From NCBI GenBank assembly GCA_018417955.1, contig JACTVC010000029.1, positions 372,001 to 436,000 of the forward strand: a stretch of 64,000 nucleotides of DNA, written 5' to 3'. The notes beneath the pieces were generated by a model. That model saw nothing but the letters and a program-made list of their open reading frames with translations, ran no database searches and was not told the origin of the DNA. The stretch is from Laccaria trichodermophora (taxonomy: Eukaryota; Basidiomycota; Agaricomycetes; Agaricales; Hydnangiaceae). Below are positions 35,399-46,689 of this stretch, in pieces (positions within the stretch are counted from its first letter, which is position 1; every line of letters starts with the position of its first letter). A program made the translations under genes and the position numbers.

Positions 35399-36036
35399 GT
35401 CGGAATTTGCCGGGGGACACGACGTAGGGGGGGAGGGGGAGAGCAATTGAGCCTTGAACGAATTTTTTGTTGATACTGTCCAACAGCTTTGGAAGGCCGA
35501 TGTTAATGATTAGAACATTTTTCAACCATTTTTTACCCTTTTCTCACACAACTCAAAGGAGGAAAAGGTCTTTGACTTGTCCAACTTCATGTTCTCACTA
35601 TGGAAACTGTGAATCCACAGCATTGAGTACTCGTTATTGCGTGACACATGCAAAGTCAATGTAAAAATTGGCTTCTGTGGAGATGCAACCATGTCAATAG
35701 CACAAAACTATGATGCCTCACGGCTCCACCCATGCTTGAGCTCAAGAAATTCGTGACCTATCATGGTGATGGGTATTTTTTGACCAATTTCCCAACCAGA
35801 TAATTGGCTTTGGTATGACACCTGAGGTTATGACAGACTTTATTTGGCATGAAACTCATGGGATGGATGGATTTTGTTGTTGCATTGAAGGACACTGATA
35901 TAAATAGAACTCAGGGACCACCTAAAATAGAAATAGATACCTAATTAGGAGGGGAGGGGAGGGGGGGACAGTCAAATTTGACCTTAAACGAAAAATATAA
36001 CGTCGTGTACTAAACAAATTTTTTACATACCCCTTG
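35399..36036. mobile_element. hAT-like MITE (CAAGGGG family), exact 8-bp target duplication
   Basis: Termini CAAGGGGTATGT and ACATACCCCTTG, flanked by the perfect 8-bp duplication GTTATACC (35391-35398, 36037-36044). Inside each end lies a G/C-homopolymer-rich tract and a shared ACACGACGT word. 638 bp, non-coding. Confidence 0.85.
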
Positions 36037-36379
36037 GTTATACCACTAGTAAGTATAAGTTTTAGCGCTGCAAACATTCTCCACGTGGGCCAGCGCTTCG
36101 GCGATGATGCGTCGATAAAGGGGTCTTGATAGCTTTTGATAACCAACTCCACAACCGCTGTGGGAGTGCTTCATGAACCTTTCATGACGCCCTCCCTACT
36201 TTTCTTTTCTTTTCTTTTTTTTCAAGGGTTGAGTGTCGGGAATAGTCGCATTTTATTAGGAATTTCATTGCACACCAGCAAAAGGGGCACAGGAAAATCT
36301 GCGTGCCATCTGCGGACACCTGCGGACACAGGTTGCGTGCCAGTTGCGAACCGAAAAGAAGTATCTGCGGTCACTTGCG

Positions 36380-36961
36380 TAGGGCTGCGCACCGTGCCCG
36401 TCATAGACGGGTCGACGGACGGGTCTGACGGACAATTACCCGTTTCCGTTTGGGCTTGCTGAACACCCGTTTTTATCCGTCGCATGACGGCCGTAACGGC
36501 CGTCAGACGGGACATCGACACTTTCTGTGATTCTACCCACAATTAGCTGTATTATCTATTGACAATATTTGAAGTGCTTCATTATTCAAATTTCTCATAT
36601 CTCTATCAACGCTAAATGTCTCGACGGGTTCAATTGCAGCTCAAAAACAACCAGAATGGTGCTGACTCATCGCAATTGAAACCCCGCGAAAAGTCTATTC
36701 ACACCTCGAGCTCACGATTTGCTGTGTGAAGGTGCAAATCTTTAATATTCGTCTGTAAGATCTCTTCTTACATCTACCAGGTACCCAAAAACAAAAGAAA
36801 AATTGCGAAAAAAATTATATACATCGAAAGGGTAGGCAAACGGCCGTACAACCCGTTTACGCCCGTTTTTTGCCCGCCCGTTCCCGTTCTGGCTTTCAAC
36901 TTGCAAATTTACGCCCGTCAATCGACGGCCGTCCCCGTCAAACGGACGGTGCGCAGCCCTA
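36380..36961. mobile_element. nested hAT-like MITE (TAGGGCTGCGCACCG termini)
   Basis: Perfect 16-bp inverted termini TAGGGCTGCGCACCGT-like at 36380 and 36961, the classic hAT TIR form, followed inward by GACGGG/CCCGTC-rich sequence and ACGGCCGT palindromes. It lies inside the 36284-38248 element. The flanking 8-mers (CACTTGCG, CACGGTGA) do not match, so the target duplication has decayed or the boundary is imprecise. Confidence 0.65.
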
Positions 36962-37739
36962 CACGGTGACTTGCGTGCAGACCAATCCAGTTGCGCAAAT
37001 TATACCTAGTGAGCCGAGTATCTGCGGGCATCTGCGAGCATCAGTGCACCTTGCTGAGATTTCATATTTCTTGAGATTTCTTCAATGAGCACCATAATTA
37101 TCCTTCTAGTTTAACATATCTGAATCTCTCTAATTCTTTCTGACTTGTTGATTCGTACCTATAGGTCTATACTAAGACCATTTTTATGCAGAAATATACA
37201 AGTAACGCAGTGTCTGAGGCTATAACTAGTCAGCCACCGGCTTCTTACCATTATTTTCCTTCTTTATCGGATGTGATTGTGGTCAATTTTTTTCCAGAGA
37301 CTTCGGGACTCAATAGCCAATGTCTGCCATTGTCGAGTGATGGAGTCTCACCTCTCGTTCAGACTCGCTCTCTTCTTCCCATCCCAACTTGATTCCACAC
37401 CAAACGAGGGACATTAGTAGGGAAAACCAACTTTGGAAATCGACGAAAATCTCTCGTTATTTCCCGACTACTTCCCCAGAAAACCTGGATTCTGGTGTTT
37501 CCCCCAGTTTCCTTGATTAGACCGGTGTCAGCGGATTTGAAGAAATTCTTGGGACATTCATAATGTATTTCACTCTCATTTCCCTCACATTCACAATGTA
37601 TTTCAATGACATTTTGATGACATGTCCCTCACATTCACTAATTTTGGAACCATTTCATTCATGGGATTCATAAATTATACTGGCGACATATATTGCTCTA
37701 CGAAATGACCAAGATGTCCTGCATCCAATCAGCATTCCA

Positions 37740-38240
37740 CCTGCGATACACTTGCGTTCAGCTTGCGGTACACTTGAGATACATCTGCGACACACCTGCG
37801 ACACATTTAAGATACACTTGCGAGAGTTAGTAACCATTGCGAGACTTGCGTACACTTGCGTGCAAGTTGCGCATCACTTGCGATACACCTGCGAGACCAA
37901 TGCGAGACACACTTGCGAGAATCTGCGCACAAAATGGATGTTTGCGAGCCACCTGCGGTCATCTTGTGAGTAGGCATGAGTAAATAAGAAATAAAACTCT
38001 TGTGTAGAAAATTGAACACTGTATTCCAGACTCGTATCGCATAGCAGTGGCCACATTTTAAGTTCTCAAGTGATGATTACATTTCTTTAGTTTAAATTTA
38101 CTAAGTACTATGTTGTAGTAGACTATCTATCTGCGAGACACCCGCGATACCTGCGATCCTTTTTTATTATCTGCGAGACACTTGCGGTCACCTGCGAACG
38201 GGTAGTCCGCAAGTGACCGCAAGTGGCACGCAGATTTCTA
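37740..38240. repeat. degenerate TGCGA-type short tandem repeat
   Basis: Dozens of variants of ACACTTGCG / CACCTGCGA, 10-13 bp apart, with a matching block at 36295-36380. They form the subterminal regions of the 1.97-kb element. Confidence 0.7.
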
Positions 38241-38473
38241 TATGCCCCAGCAAAAGCGCTCCTGAAGCGTTCCTACAAGAATCACCATCAAATAACGCCA
38301 TAACCAGCAAAATAGAGCGCTTGTCTACGCGTACTCTCACGCTTTCCGCGCTAAAAGTCCCTCTTGTTCCTTACTTTGTTGTCTAAACTCGTCTTCCCTT
38401 TCTTCCCCCATCTTTTCGGGTAGACGACCAGTTTCCGTCGCCTACTGTCGAACTTTCGTTCTTCCACACCGCC

Positions 38474-39441
38474 ATGTCCTCTCTTCGAAATGGAACTGTC
38501 GTTGGGGATCCATCAGATGCAGAGCCGCGGACTTCAAAATACTGTGCGTTATGATCGATAAAACTAAAGCGATCAAATACCAGTGAAACCTCATAACTTT
38601 TTCACTTTCAGTCTGCGATGCGGCTGCCGATGTTGTTTTCCAATCACCAGATGGTGTCTTGTTCCGCGTCTACCGAACCCACCTTGAGACGAACACAGGA
38701 GGATTTGCTCCCGCCAAAATTCCTACTCTTGATGAGGTCGTTGTACTCTCTGAGCCAGCGGAGGTTCTGGAACTCCTCTTCCGATTTACCCATTCATCAC
38801 GCCAACCATCCGTTCTGAATCTTGAATTCGGTCTGCTCTTTGCCTTGGCGGAGGCGGCGGAGAAATACGAGGTATACGGTGCGATGAATACATGTAATAT
38901 CCGAATGCAGTGAGTGTCTACAAGTATGGATGAGACACCGCAACGCTGATGCTTAATAGTTACATAGTCGACCAGAAACCTATGGAGATTTTGAACTATG
39001 CCTTGAAACATGGCTATGCAGATCTCGCCGATAAAGCAGCTCCCGTCACAGTTTCCACCCCTTCAGCATTGACGCTAGCAGCTCAAATTCTCACAGTCCC
39101 CGGAGCTTTGGTTGCCTGGGTTTGTGCATCCAAAATAATGTTCATAGATTATAGCGCTGACGATGTCGCAATAGATCAATTACTATGCACAATGGGATCG
39201 ATTAGCGAGGGATTCTTTGGATTTGATTCCGAAGAGCCCCAAGCATGGAACTCACCTCGACGCTTGGGCTTCGATCACAGCCCAACACATCCAAAAGGTT
39301 GTCCTCGACCCCAGACGCTTTGAGGTCGATTCAGTTAGTGAATGTAGCAGATGCTCTACCTGCGCATCGTATCTGAGAGACATAAACCAAAAATTGACTA
39401 AAAGTCATCAAAATATTCCTAAATTCACAGATCTCTTGTAA
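38474..39441 (+). CDS. BTB/POZ-domain protein, C-terminus uncertain
   Basis: Exons 38474-38543, 38612-38909 and 38960 onward, introns of 68 and 49 bp. The core (DAAADVVFQSPDGVLFRVYR, THLETNTGGF, VVLSEPAEVLELLFRFTH, FGLLFALAEAAEKYEVYGA) is a fungal BTB domain of the type in which the hydrophobic strand carries DVVFxSxDG. The following helices (NYALKHGYADLADKAAP, ILTVPGALVAWV) match the usual C-terminal extension. Exon 3 stops at 39323 in its own frame (243 aa). A second frame, 39217-39441 (HLDAWASITAQHIQKVVLDP then RRFEVDS), looks like the expected end, so either an intron I cannot place or a frameshift near 39220 separates them. BTB proteins of this sort are adaptors or dimerisation modules; partners unknown. 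Confidence 0.7.
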
Positions 39442-39595
39442 CCAACCAATCTTCGTTCCAGCTTCCGGCCATTTTTCTGTACTTTACCTTTTGTAAGAAC
39501 AAGGTCATTGGCTTGATTTTTTAATACGACACATGGAGTCGATGTTCGATCGATGTTTGTTTCCGTTATTTCTGGGGGATTTGTAAAAATGATGA

Positions 39596-40172
39596 CGCGC
39601 CATCAAATGCTCGCTCAATCACCCAACCAAAAGTGAGTTTGTCCCCGAAAAGTGGCTTTAGGTGACTGAAGCTGGAAGCTCCCACCATCATAAGGCGACA
39701 TGCAACTAACGAGAAACCTGACTCGGAATCTACAGGCTTGGCCTAAGATCTCTGTAATGGGCAGACGAGGAACAAGGGTTCCGGAACTACGATAAGAAGT
39801 TGGGAAATAGCGTTTGGTAATTGGATTCGTTCCGATGGCTCTTACTAGATGGTATGTCGTTCTTCGCCTCAGACTCTATATCACTAAAACTTGACGTTCA
39901 CACAGAAGCTACGACGCCACTCGTGCGCTCTTGCCACTCCGTTAAATGTGCCTTCAAAAGTAACCTTCCCCTTCCCGGTGTCGCGTACAACTGGTCAGGA
40001 CAAAACGATGTGAAAGCGGATGCGCATGTTGAACGTGATGGAGAGGGAAGCTGTGTGTATACAACGATGAGTGGGGAAGGGATTCGCGGAACGGTTGGTG
40101 CTTTGACCTTGTTTCCTTCCGATATTGCTCATTTTTCTGTCCCCCAGTTCCCTGAGCCCATGACCAATGAAT
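39596..40172. repeat. dispersed ~600-bp repeat, copy B
   Basis: Direct copy of 33955-34585, just downstream of the BTB gene. The open frame 39821-40174 covers part of it, but copy A is interrupted by stops at equivalent places, so I do not call a gene. Confidence 0.7.
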
Positions 40173-40638
40173 AGTCATCGATGCATCGATGAACATTGAC
40201 TATTACGACACTACTCACCTCGCAACAACCGAAACGACATCGACGATGACGAGTTTAACGTGTATCAAGTTGGAAGATAGCAAGGTCCGAACCATATGCT
40301 ATCTGCAACAATCTCCTCTAACCGCCTGATCAGCTCCTTTCTCCGCAGGACAATGACGTACACAGGGCCTTCGTTACCAAAATGAAGATGTACTCGCGTA
40401 GTACAGAGGTATTGTGGAGTAACGATTCCCTTCAAGGTCGAAACCGCCGCCTTCTTCTGGCACGCCTACCGTTCGCGGGACGTCCACGGATGAATTTGCA
40501 CTTTGATCTTCCGACCTTCTTCCATTGTTTGGCATCACATGGACAGATGAATTTGCACTTTGCCTTTCCCATCATCCGTCATGTAATAACGCGACATTGC
40601 AAGAGTCATAAGTAAGTAAGTAGCTTTGGTATGCATCT
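40173..40638. other. intergenic, nothing recognised
   Basis: No supported feature; a short direct repeat (GATGAATTTGCACTTTG) occurs near 40490 and 40547. Confidence 0.4.
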
Positions 40639-43005
40639 TTACAAAGTAATTACTGCTGCCATAGCGCTGAAAATAGACCAGCCTGTACTCATACTGGAGA
40701 GAGAAGGGCTACCGATTGTTATATATGCCCGCCTCGCCGCTTCCTCGAAGGATGGATCAACCCACCGCATTGCTTCATCACGGGAGACTGGGATTGTGTT
40801 ACGAAGGGCATCGACGGCGTCTTGAGGTACCTCAATGCGGCAGTCCTCGGCAGGTGCTTGAGGAACCATGAACGCATGCCGAGGTGTCTGGCCCGACATG
40901 TTTGGTTTTGTGCTCTGGTACCGTATTTTGTGATTGTTCCAATATTCAACAAACTTGTCGAGCTGATGTTGAAGAATTTGCGGCCAGATCCAGTTAAATA
41001 GCTGTCTGCGTATCTGGTGTTTAACTTGTCGAGTGCGACAACGTGAATGAAACAACACACGGGTGAATAGGATTGCCAGGATTATATATGCCAGTGATTT
41101 TCCCTTGTTGGATGACTTCCTTGATGTCAATGCCAAACAAGGTGACGAACCAATGCCATAACCCCTCGATCGGCGTGTTATGAACACTTCGGACATGTTG
41201 GGCTGGAGGAAACTGGTCACTGTCGATATCGGGAGCATAGGTCTCCCTAATGGGAATAGAGAGTTTGTAAGAACGAGAAATTAAACAATATGTGGAAATT
41301 ACCTGAGCCCAGTTTGATGGGCATAAATGTAGCCAGTCTCTGAGCCTTTATCCACGATGAAAGCAAGGGGGTGGCGGAACGTGGATCCCGGATATAGGGT
41401 TAGGGGGGGGCTCCACTAGAGGGTTGAAATATTTTTTGTGACCTACTTTGGAAAAGCCTGCCAATGAGCCAAATTGCGCTCCCAAAGAAGTTGGGAAGTT
41501 CAGATGCATAGAAAACACTGATTTACATATTTACTGTCTGAAATTTTGACTGAGAGCCAAAAAATGTCAACGAACTTTTTTATAACGCTGCTCAGGTTCG
41601 CTAAAAGTATGGCAAATTTAAAGAAGAAATATTTTTTACATATAAATCAAATATATATTCTAATCCGATACTGTATTACAGACAAGCGTTGGGGTTTATG
41701 AACAGGCAGTCAAGCAAATCTGCAGCAGCATATCAAATTGAGAGCATGTGAAGCCGCCATCTCCTCAAGACGGCAGCAAAACACACCATTATGATCTCTT
41801 CGCTCCTTTTTTGGACCAAAAATCCCTCAAAATCCACCAATGACAGGCGCGCCACTGCTCCTTGTGTGGTGTCCAGCTCGACGAATGGATTCGAGAGCCA
41901 CGAAATGTGTGAAGATTAAGTTGTGGATGTGTCCAACTTGTATGGATATGCGGCGTCACATGTAGTAACAGATACAAACATGTGACATACTACTTACTTG
42001 AGTATGTTTTTGACATAGGAACTCAGAAGTTTCCTTTTTTGGGGGGTAGGAGGTGGGGGGGGGTAGGCTGAGGGCGCCTTAATTCCTAATGCGACTGTAT
42101 ATCCAAAATCCACGTTCCGCCACCCCCTTGGATGAAAGTAATACAAACCGCTTTAAGGATGCAGGGCCGTCAGCATATTGATTGAACTTATGACAATTGG
42201 TAATTACCCCCGTATTTCTTTACACAGTCCAGATAGACATGTCCAATAGTGGAGGCAAGCCGATTGTTGGGAAGAACGACAAGATGAAGGAGAAAGGAAC
42301 TCCACTGATCCTTTATACCGTAGATATTAAGACCAACTCCACCCATACCCAAGGCCTGCACGTTCAGTTTTTCGTGGCCATCGGCATGATGTTGGTGATT
42401 AGGACCAATTGCAACAAGAGCTGACCTTCGAACTCTATTTGCACCAGGGAATCGATGAGATAATCCATCTGGGGCATATGTTGAAAGGGTTTTGCAAATA
42501 AAATCTCTGAATAAGGGTTTCGTGAACAATTACAACCGACTGCAAGAAAAATTTACTGAGGAAGCAACATCCCCTCGTTGCTGAGTAGAGTGGAGATGGT
42601 ACCCACTCCTCGTGTCTGTGCGGTATCCTCCGCTACCATTTCCAGTACAGCCTGAGTTGCTATGTCTGTTGAGGGAGGTTTTCGCACATTTGGCATGCCA
42701 AAGTTGAGATTTAGCTCGGCAAGGTGAGACTTTCTGTGACATGAATGGTGAGTCAAAAGTATGATGCGGACAAGAACGAAGTGTGTTTACTTGATGTTGA
42801 GCCCATGTTCAGCGGTTAGCCTTTCAAGGCGTTGAGCATTAGTGAGGCGCTCCTTTGTGTATTGATGGAGGGATGGAGAGAGAATATCGTCTGGCAGATC
42901 TAAGTGGGTACAAAATGAAGATCAGCGAAGCCATGAGTCATACAGTCTGTCAAACATACAGTCTTTCTTGCCGTAACCGTTAATGCCAGTTGGATTGTTC
43001 GGCAT
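40639..43005 (-). pseudogene. integrase-domain (rve-like) gene split by a hAT-like insertion
   Basis: Starts MPNNPTGINGYGKKD at 43005 and reads leftward through several short introns: LPDDILSPSLHQYTKERLT, AELNLNFGMPNVRKPPS, STYAPDGLSHRFPGANRVRR, then ALVAIGPNHQHHADGHEKL (first catalytic Asp in DGH), FLLHLVVLPNNRLAS, GHVYLDCVKKYG. After the inserted element come DKGSETGYIYAHQTGLRETY (second Asp), SVHNTPIEGLWHWF (catalytic Glu) and LFNWIWPQILQHQLDKFV. This is the three-acid layout of a retroviral-type integrase core in the multicopy basidiomycete family related to Ginger-like DNA transposons. The 767-bp insertion at 41364-42130 falls just before DKGSETG. Apart from that insertion the frame can be followed through plausible introns, so it was intact until recently. 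Confidence 0.75.
41364..42130. mobile_element. hAT-like MITE (CAAGGGG family) inside the integrase gene
   Basis: The 23-bp perfect inverted termini begin CAAGGGGGTGGCGGAACG. The 8-bp duplication is GATGAAAG (41356-41363, 42131-42138). G-runs lie inside both ends. No coding frame. Excising it with one duplication copy rejoins the integrase exon in frame (LLSFIVDKGSETG). Confidence 0.9.
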
Positions 43006-43268
43006 AACTGTTGGATATCAAAATAGGAGTTGGGAGGATGGTGTGCGTCCATTCCGCAGAGGGGCTTTTAAAGGTCAATTTAGGGGTCTAAACTGATAAA
43101 GCACTCGTACGATAACAAGGCAGCTCATATGATAACAAGGCAACAGGTAATTCATTTCGAAGAGGTGGATACTTGTGCGAAGAATGCAGTCCCGAAGATG
43201 AAATTCTACAGACTACCGTAAATTACTCCTTCCCGTAGACAAAAATGTAAGGCAGCAGGAGTGAGCGT

Positions 43269-45619
43269 TTACTCTTTATCCAACTGATCTAACTCATCCT
43301 CATCCTCGCCTTCGCCTTCCGAGCGGCTTTTAGTTGTTACGCTCTTACCAAAAGAAGTGAGGTTGAGCCCCTTGCACACATAATTACACGTATGCTGTTC
43401 CAAGAAAGATGCGATCCCCACCAGTCCATGGTCTCCAATACCAGAATCACTGTGGCAGATAAGCATTAAGAGTAAGAAGAAAAATGATATTACATACGAA
43501 GTATGAGAATGTGACATAACATCAAAGAGAACAAGGGTATCACGGCCATTAATATTCATAGGAGAGCCTAGAGTGTAGAATGGGTAATCTGGGCGGAAAA
43601 CTCAGCACATGAGGTACTTGCCTTGGATATCTGCAAAAACGAGTTGTTTCTGGCTGAATTCATAGGAGAAGTGGGCAAACGCTACAAGTGTTATTCCGAC
43701 CTTGTCTGTATGACTGGGATGAATCAGAGTTCCACTGAATTTCATGACTGATTTTGTGCGGCGAGGCTCAACAAGCCAGGTTGCAGAATCCGTCTCGAAG
43801 GCCGGAAGACCTGAGGCAATAGACGGTTCACCAACCTCCTTTACTAAAAAGCCTTCAGAAACTACAATGTCTGAGTAACAAAATAAATAAAGCATAATGC
43901 AGATACCGAAAGACCTTTACCATTTGCAATCTCTACACTATTCGCCTTTGCCTGTTCCTTGAATTTGTTGAGCATCCAGAACACAGTCTTCAAGTGTACA
44001 AGCTCGCTTCTCAAATGTTCCTCGTTCTCGGCAGGCGTAATCTCACTATCGGAACCAATTTCAAAGAACCTCTTAGTGACGAAAAGCTCTGTGCCCATCG
44101 AAAGCTAGAAGACGAGACTCAGTCATAGTCACACAGACAATTAAGCTCACATCACTCACTTGGTACACGTTCTTGGTACTTCCAGAAGCCAGGACCTCCT
44201 TCCCTAGAAATCCATCTACGGGTTCTGCATTCTCAAGCCAAACAATTTCGACTTGCCCAGTTTTCGAATCACAAGTGGCGTACACTTTGATGAGCTGTAC
44301 AGGTGCAGACACATTTGTGGAGGTAGACCGAGGTGTGGGGACCCAGCATGAGAGTAGAGAGCCTAGGGTTGATGTATTAGGACAAAATTCTACTGCCAAA
44401 TCAAGGTATACTGACCACCTGCATGGCGCTTTTGCTGGGGGATGTCTTCACCAGTAAGCGATGTAGCTGTGGCGCTGTGCTTTTGCACAGAAATAGACTT
44501 TGATATGTCAGGTGAACCGCTGCCATCGTTGTGCCGCTGGATAAACTTAAAACTAGAGTTAGCAGATTTACATAGTAGGACAAAAAAGATGTACCCGTGG
44601 TTTATCGATGTAAAGCTCGAGCGCCATAGAATATTGGTTTTTCGGCACAGTAGATTTCTTCGACCTGGCCTCATTAGACGCATAATAGAGGCCCATGTCA
44701 CCAGTCATATAGGCATTATACATGTTTCCCACCTGGTCATTGGCAGTACCAGGCAAGAAACGTTTATTGCCTGCCCAACGGAATTCAACCTCGTCCCTAA
44801 TGGAGTGAGAAATTAATTTACAGTGACAAGGAAGGTCCACTTACTGTGTAAGTTCCATCCCATAGCGCCTGGACCAATGCGAGTTTAATGTCACAAGTGA
44901 GTCATCAACAACCTCTATAAACAATAGAATAAGCAATCGATCCGTAAACTTGGCTAGACGCATTACCTGTGAGGTAGTCTTCCTTTGACCATGGCTTGCC
45001 CCAGTGACCACAGTCAGCGTCGGTTGAGTTTTGCTCTCGTTTCTGGTTGCTCTTAATGCGGCATTCAACTGTGATGAAAACCTTGTTTTCGCCAGTTGGA
45101 GTGTTGTTGACTCGGGCAGTCGACAGTCCAGCAGTTGTATGAATGGCTGGAGGGTTCGGTGCGGGCTGTTTATTCAAAGGTGCGTTGAAGGCATGTGCTC
45201 GAGCAAGTCGTGAGGTGGTAACAGCAGTCTGGATAAGGTCGGCTGCTTCTGTAAAGGATTAACGTCATCAACATCACTCAGCGAACGTGGCCAGCCAATC
45301 TGGAAATGCTTATGGGGGTTTGGACCACTGCCAGTTATTGTTTTGGCCAGTAGGCCAGTGCACCATCCACAAGTGGGACTCACGAGATTCTTCCACGCAA
45401 GTCCACAGCTATCGCACTGTCTCGTTTTCTGTGATCGTGTTCAGAACGGTGCCAGTGATTATACAAAATAAGACCTACGCTCCAAGTGACATACTCCTCA
45501 GAGTCAGGCTTTAGTGTAGCGAGTTTTTGGCACTTCGCACAAAGTCCAGGTGAAGTCCTGAAGGGGAAGGAGCCTCCGCAGCCATCACCCGAATTTGATG
45601 TACAAAGGTCGACATCCAT
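43269..45619 (-). CDS. alpha-kinase family protein, 604 aa, 11 exons
   Basis: Exons: 45479-45619, 45326-45428, 44967-45248, 44845-44914, 44595-44796, 44416-44545, 44160-44362, 43921-44104, 43622-43870, 43498-43567, 43269-43449; one frame of 604 codons. N-terminus: a Cys-rich finger (CTSNSGDGC, CAKC, then CDSCGLAW...CGWC). The C-terminal half is an alpha-kinase domain: glycine-rich entry GSTKNVYQ, then MGTELFVTKRFFEIG with the likely ATP lysine, KFSGTLIHP, LVAFAHFSYEFSQKQLVFAD then IQG (the conserved [LV]xxDxQG motif), and GIGDHGLVGIASFLEQHTCN with the Zn-binding CNYVC. Alpha-kinases are Ser/Thr kinases unrelated in sequence to ordinary kinases; this Cys-finger type is expanded in mushrooms. 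Intron 9 uses a GC donor (GCAAGT). The acidic tail ends DELDQLDKE. A retrotransposon sits 267 bp upstream of the ATG. Confidence 0.9.
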
Positions 45620-45886
45620 AGCGGTTGACTGAGACAGATGCAATGCAAAAGCTTTAGTGGGGCAGATAGAGATGGAGTTGGGGTTGGAGTTGGAAATGCT
45701 GGCAGAATTTATACAGCTTTCATGCAGGGTGAAGCGGCACACTAGACAAACAGTGAGCATTCACAATTGTTCTTCTGTGAATCTCGAAACTCACCTCAAG
45801 AATTCCATCTCTGGTCTCGACGGTCTCTATTTGTTCTAAGAAAAGAATTTGGAAACATACTTACACTCAACGGGAAGATAGGTAAC

Positions 45887-46561
45887 TGTTAGAGTTCGAA
45901 GATTCTAACGTTGGTGTATTCCTGCGAATACAAGTTAGTCACCTCAAATATAATAAGAACTTACTGAGAGTTCAACGATCCGTTTGCGATTTGTGTTTGT
46001 TGTTGGGAGTAGTCCTAGATCACGTGAGTTCTTAGTTTATTCTTCAGAATGTTGACGAAGCACGACGCGTATCGGGATCGTTAGTACGAAGACTTTAACG
46101 GTTCTGATAACTTAGTAACTGATAGCGCTAGGCTTTATCAAATACTAATGAGTAGTCGTGCTTAGTCTTTCTCAAGATCCTAAGTTCACACAGTGTTTGG
46201 GGTAAAATGTAAGAATGGTTCTTCACTTCTTAGTTTACAATTTCATTATATACCTACTACTAATTCTAGAACTTGAAGGAATGGTTCAGAACATTCCGCC
46301 AGATTCTGACTTGTGCAGGCATTACCGAATCGACCGTTCTTGTTCGATATTTGGATGTTTGGTTACGCCGTGTCTACCAAATAGTCCAAAATGGTTATTT
46401 CGTACTAGGAAGTCAAAGCGCATTGGATTCGGGTATATGCGCACTACTTTAATCGTAGATATATGAACTTTATAATATATACAATATAATCTGGGTAAAG
46501 GTGATAGGAAGATAATTGTGGGAAAGGGAATGAGACGTGGATGTAGGAAGGTACTATAACA
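45887..46561 (-). repeat. 3' LTR (675 bp)
   Basis: Begins TGTTAGAGTTCGAAG and ends CTATAACA in plus orientation. The inward boundary is the G-run polypurine tract at 46564-46571. It lies nearest the alpha-kinase promoter. Confidence 0.95.
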
Positions 46562-46689
46562 TACCCCCCCCTGACCTTGAGACCCAATTACTCTTCAAAA
46601 TCGTCGCCGTTGACTGTGAAAGGGGTATTGTAGTAATCGACGAATGCGTTGTCCTGCTCAAATCCCGAACCGGGGTGGACGATCATTGC

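Larger units (their letters stand above)
36284..38248. mobile_element. 1.97-kb element with GGGGCA termini and TGCG-rich ends, 7-8-bp target duplication
   Basis: The left end (GGGGCACAGGAAAATCTGCG...) and right end (CGCAGATTTCTATATGCCCC) are imperfect inverted repeats over about 45 bp. The direct repeat AGCAAAA flanks both ends (36277-36283, 38249-38255), possibly 8 bp with a neighbouring C. Both subterminal regions are filled with degenerate CTTGCG/CCTGCGA repeats (36290-36380, 37740-38240). No transposase remains. hAT or KDZ-type ancestry is possible; I cannot decide. Confidence 0.75.

Noticed and set aside
36290..38240. TGCG short repeats as a possible CRISPR array
   Set aside because: Repeats are degenerate and too short, spacers are irregular, and the setting is a eukaryotic transposon.
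39821..40174. 117-residue frame in repeat copy B
   Set aside because: The sister copy at 33955-34585 has stops and frame changes at equivalent places, so conservation does not follow codons.
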